Shown: positions 63,619-64,000 of the stretch, piece after piece
Layout: each line of letters begins with the position of its first letter
How positions within the stretch are numbered: position 1 is the first letter of the stretch
From: Halobacteriovoraceae bacterium
GTDB lineage: Bacteria; Bdellovibrionota; Bacteriovoracia; Bacteriovoracales; Bacteriovoracaceae
Length of the DNA stretch: 64,000 bases
Direction: 5' to 3'
Assembly (NCBI GenBank): GCA_002711995.1
Contig: PASN01000001.1
Location: 21,018 to 85,017 of the forward strand
Position numbers and translations under genes: made by a program
The notes under the pieces: model-generated
Databases searched by the model: none
What the model was told of the DNA's origin: nothing
The model's input: the letters and a program-made list of their open reading frames with translations, nothing else

Positions 63619-63722
63619 TTGGTAAAGATTTGTACGTTTTTATAACATCTAAGTATTAATTTCAAACTGCATACCACTCAATCTACTCTCTGGTTATGAT
63701 GTTCTATAACTAGGGAGTCATG

Positions 63723-64000
63723 ATGAAGTTTATTTTACATCTTTTTGTATCATTTTGTTTGGTTGGCTGTGTTGTCAATAAGGACTACACAATCGAAAAA
63801 GAACCAGAAATCAGCACACAACAAAAAGAATTTTTCCTTACCGAGCAATCGGTAGTCTACAATCAGGCCACAATCGAAATCTACCCTGACAAAAATACGA
63901 TATTTATCGAAGAAGGTTTTAAAAGTGGTGTAGGCCAAACTTTCGATTTAAATGGAGAACTCATTGGACAATTTCAATGTGGCTTTGACCTTAACAATGA
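63723..64000 (+). CDS. Lipoprotein, 3' end cut off by the window edge
   Basis: The ATG at 63723 follows AGGGAG (a second ATG at 63720 is in frame but too close). The signal peptide MKFILHLFVSFCLVGC ends in lipobox LVGC (Cys16). About 92 residues are visible; the mature part is acidic and beta-like (for example FLTEQSVVYNQATIEIYPDK). No family is recognised, and the frame is still open at the end of the window. Confidence 0.75.
   Translation, partial: MKFILHLFVSFCLVGCVVNKDYTIEKEPEISTQQKEFFLTEQSVVYNQATIEIYPDKNTIFIEEGFKSGVGQTFDLNGELIGQFQCGFDLNN

Overview
The window looks like chromosome from a Gram-negative predator-like bacterium of the Bdellovibrionota (Bacteriovorax/Halobacteriovorax type). 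This is inferred from gene content, not from a marker gene. Many products are exported: at least five secreted proteases (two subtilases, an EcxA-like metalloprotease, an M14 carboxypeptidase, a tail-specific protease), many small lipoproteins, a FecR-domain/beta-barrel protein and a degenerate receiver/HD protein. Coding sequence is about 40-45% G+C where counted, genes are packed with many 1-20 bp overlaps, and there is no rRNA, tRNA, CRISPR array or intact mobile element. One transposase remnant is present.

Layout. 1-5.5 kb: a cut-off gene of unknown function coupled to a large subtilase, then a Tyr/Trp-rich lipoprotein with its own promoter and terminator. 5.5-8.3 kb: sfsA-nadD facing an ArsC-like reductase and a cation diffusion facilitator. 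8.4-9.5 kb: a transposase remnant beside an A+T-rich exported protein. 9.6-13.8 kb: a barrel-like protein and a lipoprotein metalloprotease. 14.0-19.3 kb: an outer-membrane-factor/RND-pump/TetR efflux operon with no adaptor gene and a palindromic operator in its leader. 19.4-25.5 kb: a subtilase fused to 13 DUF4116-type repeats, an M14 carboxypeptidase and a membrane pyrophosphatase. 25.7-33.3 kb: a 42-aa protein, an exbB-exbD-FecR/barrel operon, DedA, and a tesA-ABC operon. 33.4-38.4 kb: a 34-aa protein plus a nuclease-fold enzyme, two related regulator-like proteins, a lipoprotein and a DsbA-fold isomerase. 38.6-48.1 kb: an adenosine-deaminase-like enzyme, a short divergent PEP carboxylase, and mutA-mutB-meaB-nth. 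48.2-55.8 kb: the receiver/HD protein, a methyltransferase, Prc, pyrD and envelope proteins. 55.8-64 kb: a 1458-aa exported protein, a MerC-like protein, a two-gene operon (haem-oxygenase-like diiron protein plus acyltransferase-like protein), a histidine kinase and the start of a lipoprotein.

How the genes fit together. Methylmalonyl-CoA mutase with its GTPase chaperone MeaB feeds propionyl/methylmalonyl units into the TCA cycle at succinyl-CoA. PEP carboxylase, if active, would refill oxaloacetate. Secreted proteases and the carboxypeptidase would supply amino acids. The pyrophosphatase, ExbBD and the RND pump manage and spend membrane energy. Most conserved housekeeping calls are secure. 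The functions of the large exported proteins, the regulator-like pair and the diiron/acyltransferase operon are open and are the best places to look for new biology.
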